5,299 nt of DNA from Pseudomonadota bacterium. Lineage in GTDB: Bacteria > Pseudomonadota > Alphaproteobacteria > Ferrovibrionales > Ferrovibrionaceae. Both the position numbers and the translations under genes were made by a program. The notes under the pieces are model-generated. The model did not search any database. It worked only from the letters and a program-made list of their open reading frames with translations, and was not told the origin of the DNA. The stretch covers positions 1-5,299 of the forward strand of contig JAJYTL010000240.1 in the NCBI GenBank assembly GCA_021793055.1, written 5' to 3'. Below are positions 4,556 to 5,299 of this stretch, piece by piece. The first letter of the stretch is position 1. Every line of letters starts with the position of its first letter.

Positions 4556-5299
4556 CTATTCGGCTGGCGGCGGGCCGAGCAGTTCGGGTTCGGGCGTGAG
4601 AATGGTGGCGCGCGCCTCTTCCGGATCGGGCATGCCGCTCGCTACCGCGAGAGTCAGGATCGCGATGCTGAAGGCCGCCACCACCACGTGATCGAAGGGG
4701 TAGGGGATGAGGTTGTGGCCGCCAACCAGATCCGTCGGGCCGAGATAGACCAGGAGCCACATGCCGGTGAAATAGGGGATCAGCCACCACGCCCCGCGCC
4801 ATTGCAGGTGCGACAGGCTGCCCTTCGTCATCAACTCGTAGCCCATGTAGATGACGAAGAACACCGCCAGCATGCCAAACAGCCAGCTGTCGGTCTTCAA
4901 GCCGGACCAGTAGATGATCAAATTCGAGATGACGAAGGAAAGTCCCGAAACCAGCTTCGGCCAGGCGAGAGTGAAGGGACGCGGATGGTGGTCGATCGGC
5001 AGGTTCTTGCGCAGCGTCAGCAACACCGCCGGGCCGATGCCGTAGGACAGCACAGTGGCGGCGGAGATATAGGTGACGATTTTCTGCCAGGACGGGAACG
5101 GAAACAGGAAAATCAGGCCGACGATGAAGGTGACGGCGACCCCGACGACCGGCACGCCGCGGTCCGAGAGCGTGGCGAGCCACTCGCCCATCAGGCCTTC
5201 CTTGCCGACGGCATAAAGCACGCGGGCGGTGGCCGTCGAATAGATCACGCCGGTGCCGGCCGGAGAGATCACCGAATCGACATAAAGCAAGACGGCAAG
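4556..5299 (-). CDS. APC superfamily amino-acid permease (C-terminal part, cut by window edge)
   Basis: The open frame runs to the right edge without a convincing start, so the visible 247 residues are the C-terminal part of a longer inner-membrane transporter; APC permeases usually have 450-550 residues and 12 helices. Seven hydrophobic segments are visible, near residues 1-20 (partial), 50-69, 76-96, 116-134, 139-157, 168-187 and 204-222. The motif ISPAGTG..Y..TAR.LYA near the left end, the FPFPSW loop and the RPF motif before the next helix are typical of APC members related to the aspartate:proton symporter YveA type. It probably imports an amino acid with protons; substrate unknown. The cytoplasmic tail is acidic and proline-rich (ending PPPAE). 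The TTG at 5288-5290 is an internal Leu codon, because Leu-Ala-Val continues upstream in frame. Confidence 0.9.
   Translation of the reverse strand, partial: LAVLLYVDSVISPAGTGVIYSTATARVLYAVGKEGLMGEWLATLSDRGVPVVGVAVTFIVGLIFLFPFPSWQKIVTYISAATVLSYGIGPAVLLTLRKNLPIDHHPRPFTLAWPKLVSGLSFVISNLIIYWSGLKTDSWLFGMLAVFFVIYMGYELMTKGSLSHLQWRGAWWLIPYFTGMWLLVYLGPTDLVGGHNLIPYPFDHVVVAAFSIAILTLAVASGMPDPEEARATILTPEPELLGPPPAE

Noticed and set aside
4314..5183. A 289-residue minus-strand open frame across the permease
   Set aside because: Its translation is Arg/Pro/His-rich with no domain, and the overlapping frame clearly encodes membrane helices and APC motifs.
1..5299. CRISPR array, retron, complete insertion sequence or defence operon
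   Set aside because: There are no spaced repeats, reverse transcriptase, transposase or paired terminal inverted repeats. The only mobile-element gene is the broken integrase.

Overview
The window looks like a chromosomal segment of a high-GC alphaproteobacterium, probably Rhizobiales- or Rhodospirillales-like. The support is indirect: strong GC bias, the one-repeat Sel1 protein type, the RraA/SMP-30/RidA catabolic grouping and the style of the integrase. No species can be named from sequence alone.

Left part (1-2268): two minus-strand genes, an RraA-family aldolase-like protein (1009-1704) followed after 38 bp by an SMP-30/gluconolactonase-type hydrolase (32-970), look like one operon. A RidA-family gene (1876-2268) is transcribed divergently from a shared 171-bp intergenic region that holds an imperfect dyad. 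Together they suggest small-molecule catabolism: lactone hydrolysis, aldol cleavage or decarboxylation of an oxo-acid, and removal of reactive imine/enamine intermediates. The actual substrate cannot be read from the sequence.

Middle part (2269-3660): this resembles the remains of an integrated element. A tyrosine-recombinase (phage integrase) gene lacks its N-terminal part, starts almost directly at the RidA stop codon, and is interrupted by one in-frame TGA between its second and third catalytic boxes. All the catalytic residues can still be read. A small, lower-GC gene for a predicted secreted protein follows on the opposite strand. Next come an 11-bp tandem repeat, the terminator of a tRNA gene, and tRNA-Ser(GCU) on the minus strand. 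The order integrase remnant, odd-composition gene, tRNA 3' end is the classic layout of an element integrated at a tRNA, here decayed.

Right part (3752-5299): a good sigma-70-type promoter drives the tRNA. Beyond it lie a short Sel1-repeat protein and, after a 276-bp gap holding several hairpins, the C-terminal part of an APC-superfamily amino-acid permease that runs off the right edge. Both genes are on the minus strand.

No CRISPR array, complete mobile element or recognisable new defence system is present. The points most worth checking are the integrase remnant, its junction with the RidA gene, and the tRNA-side boundary.
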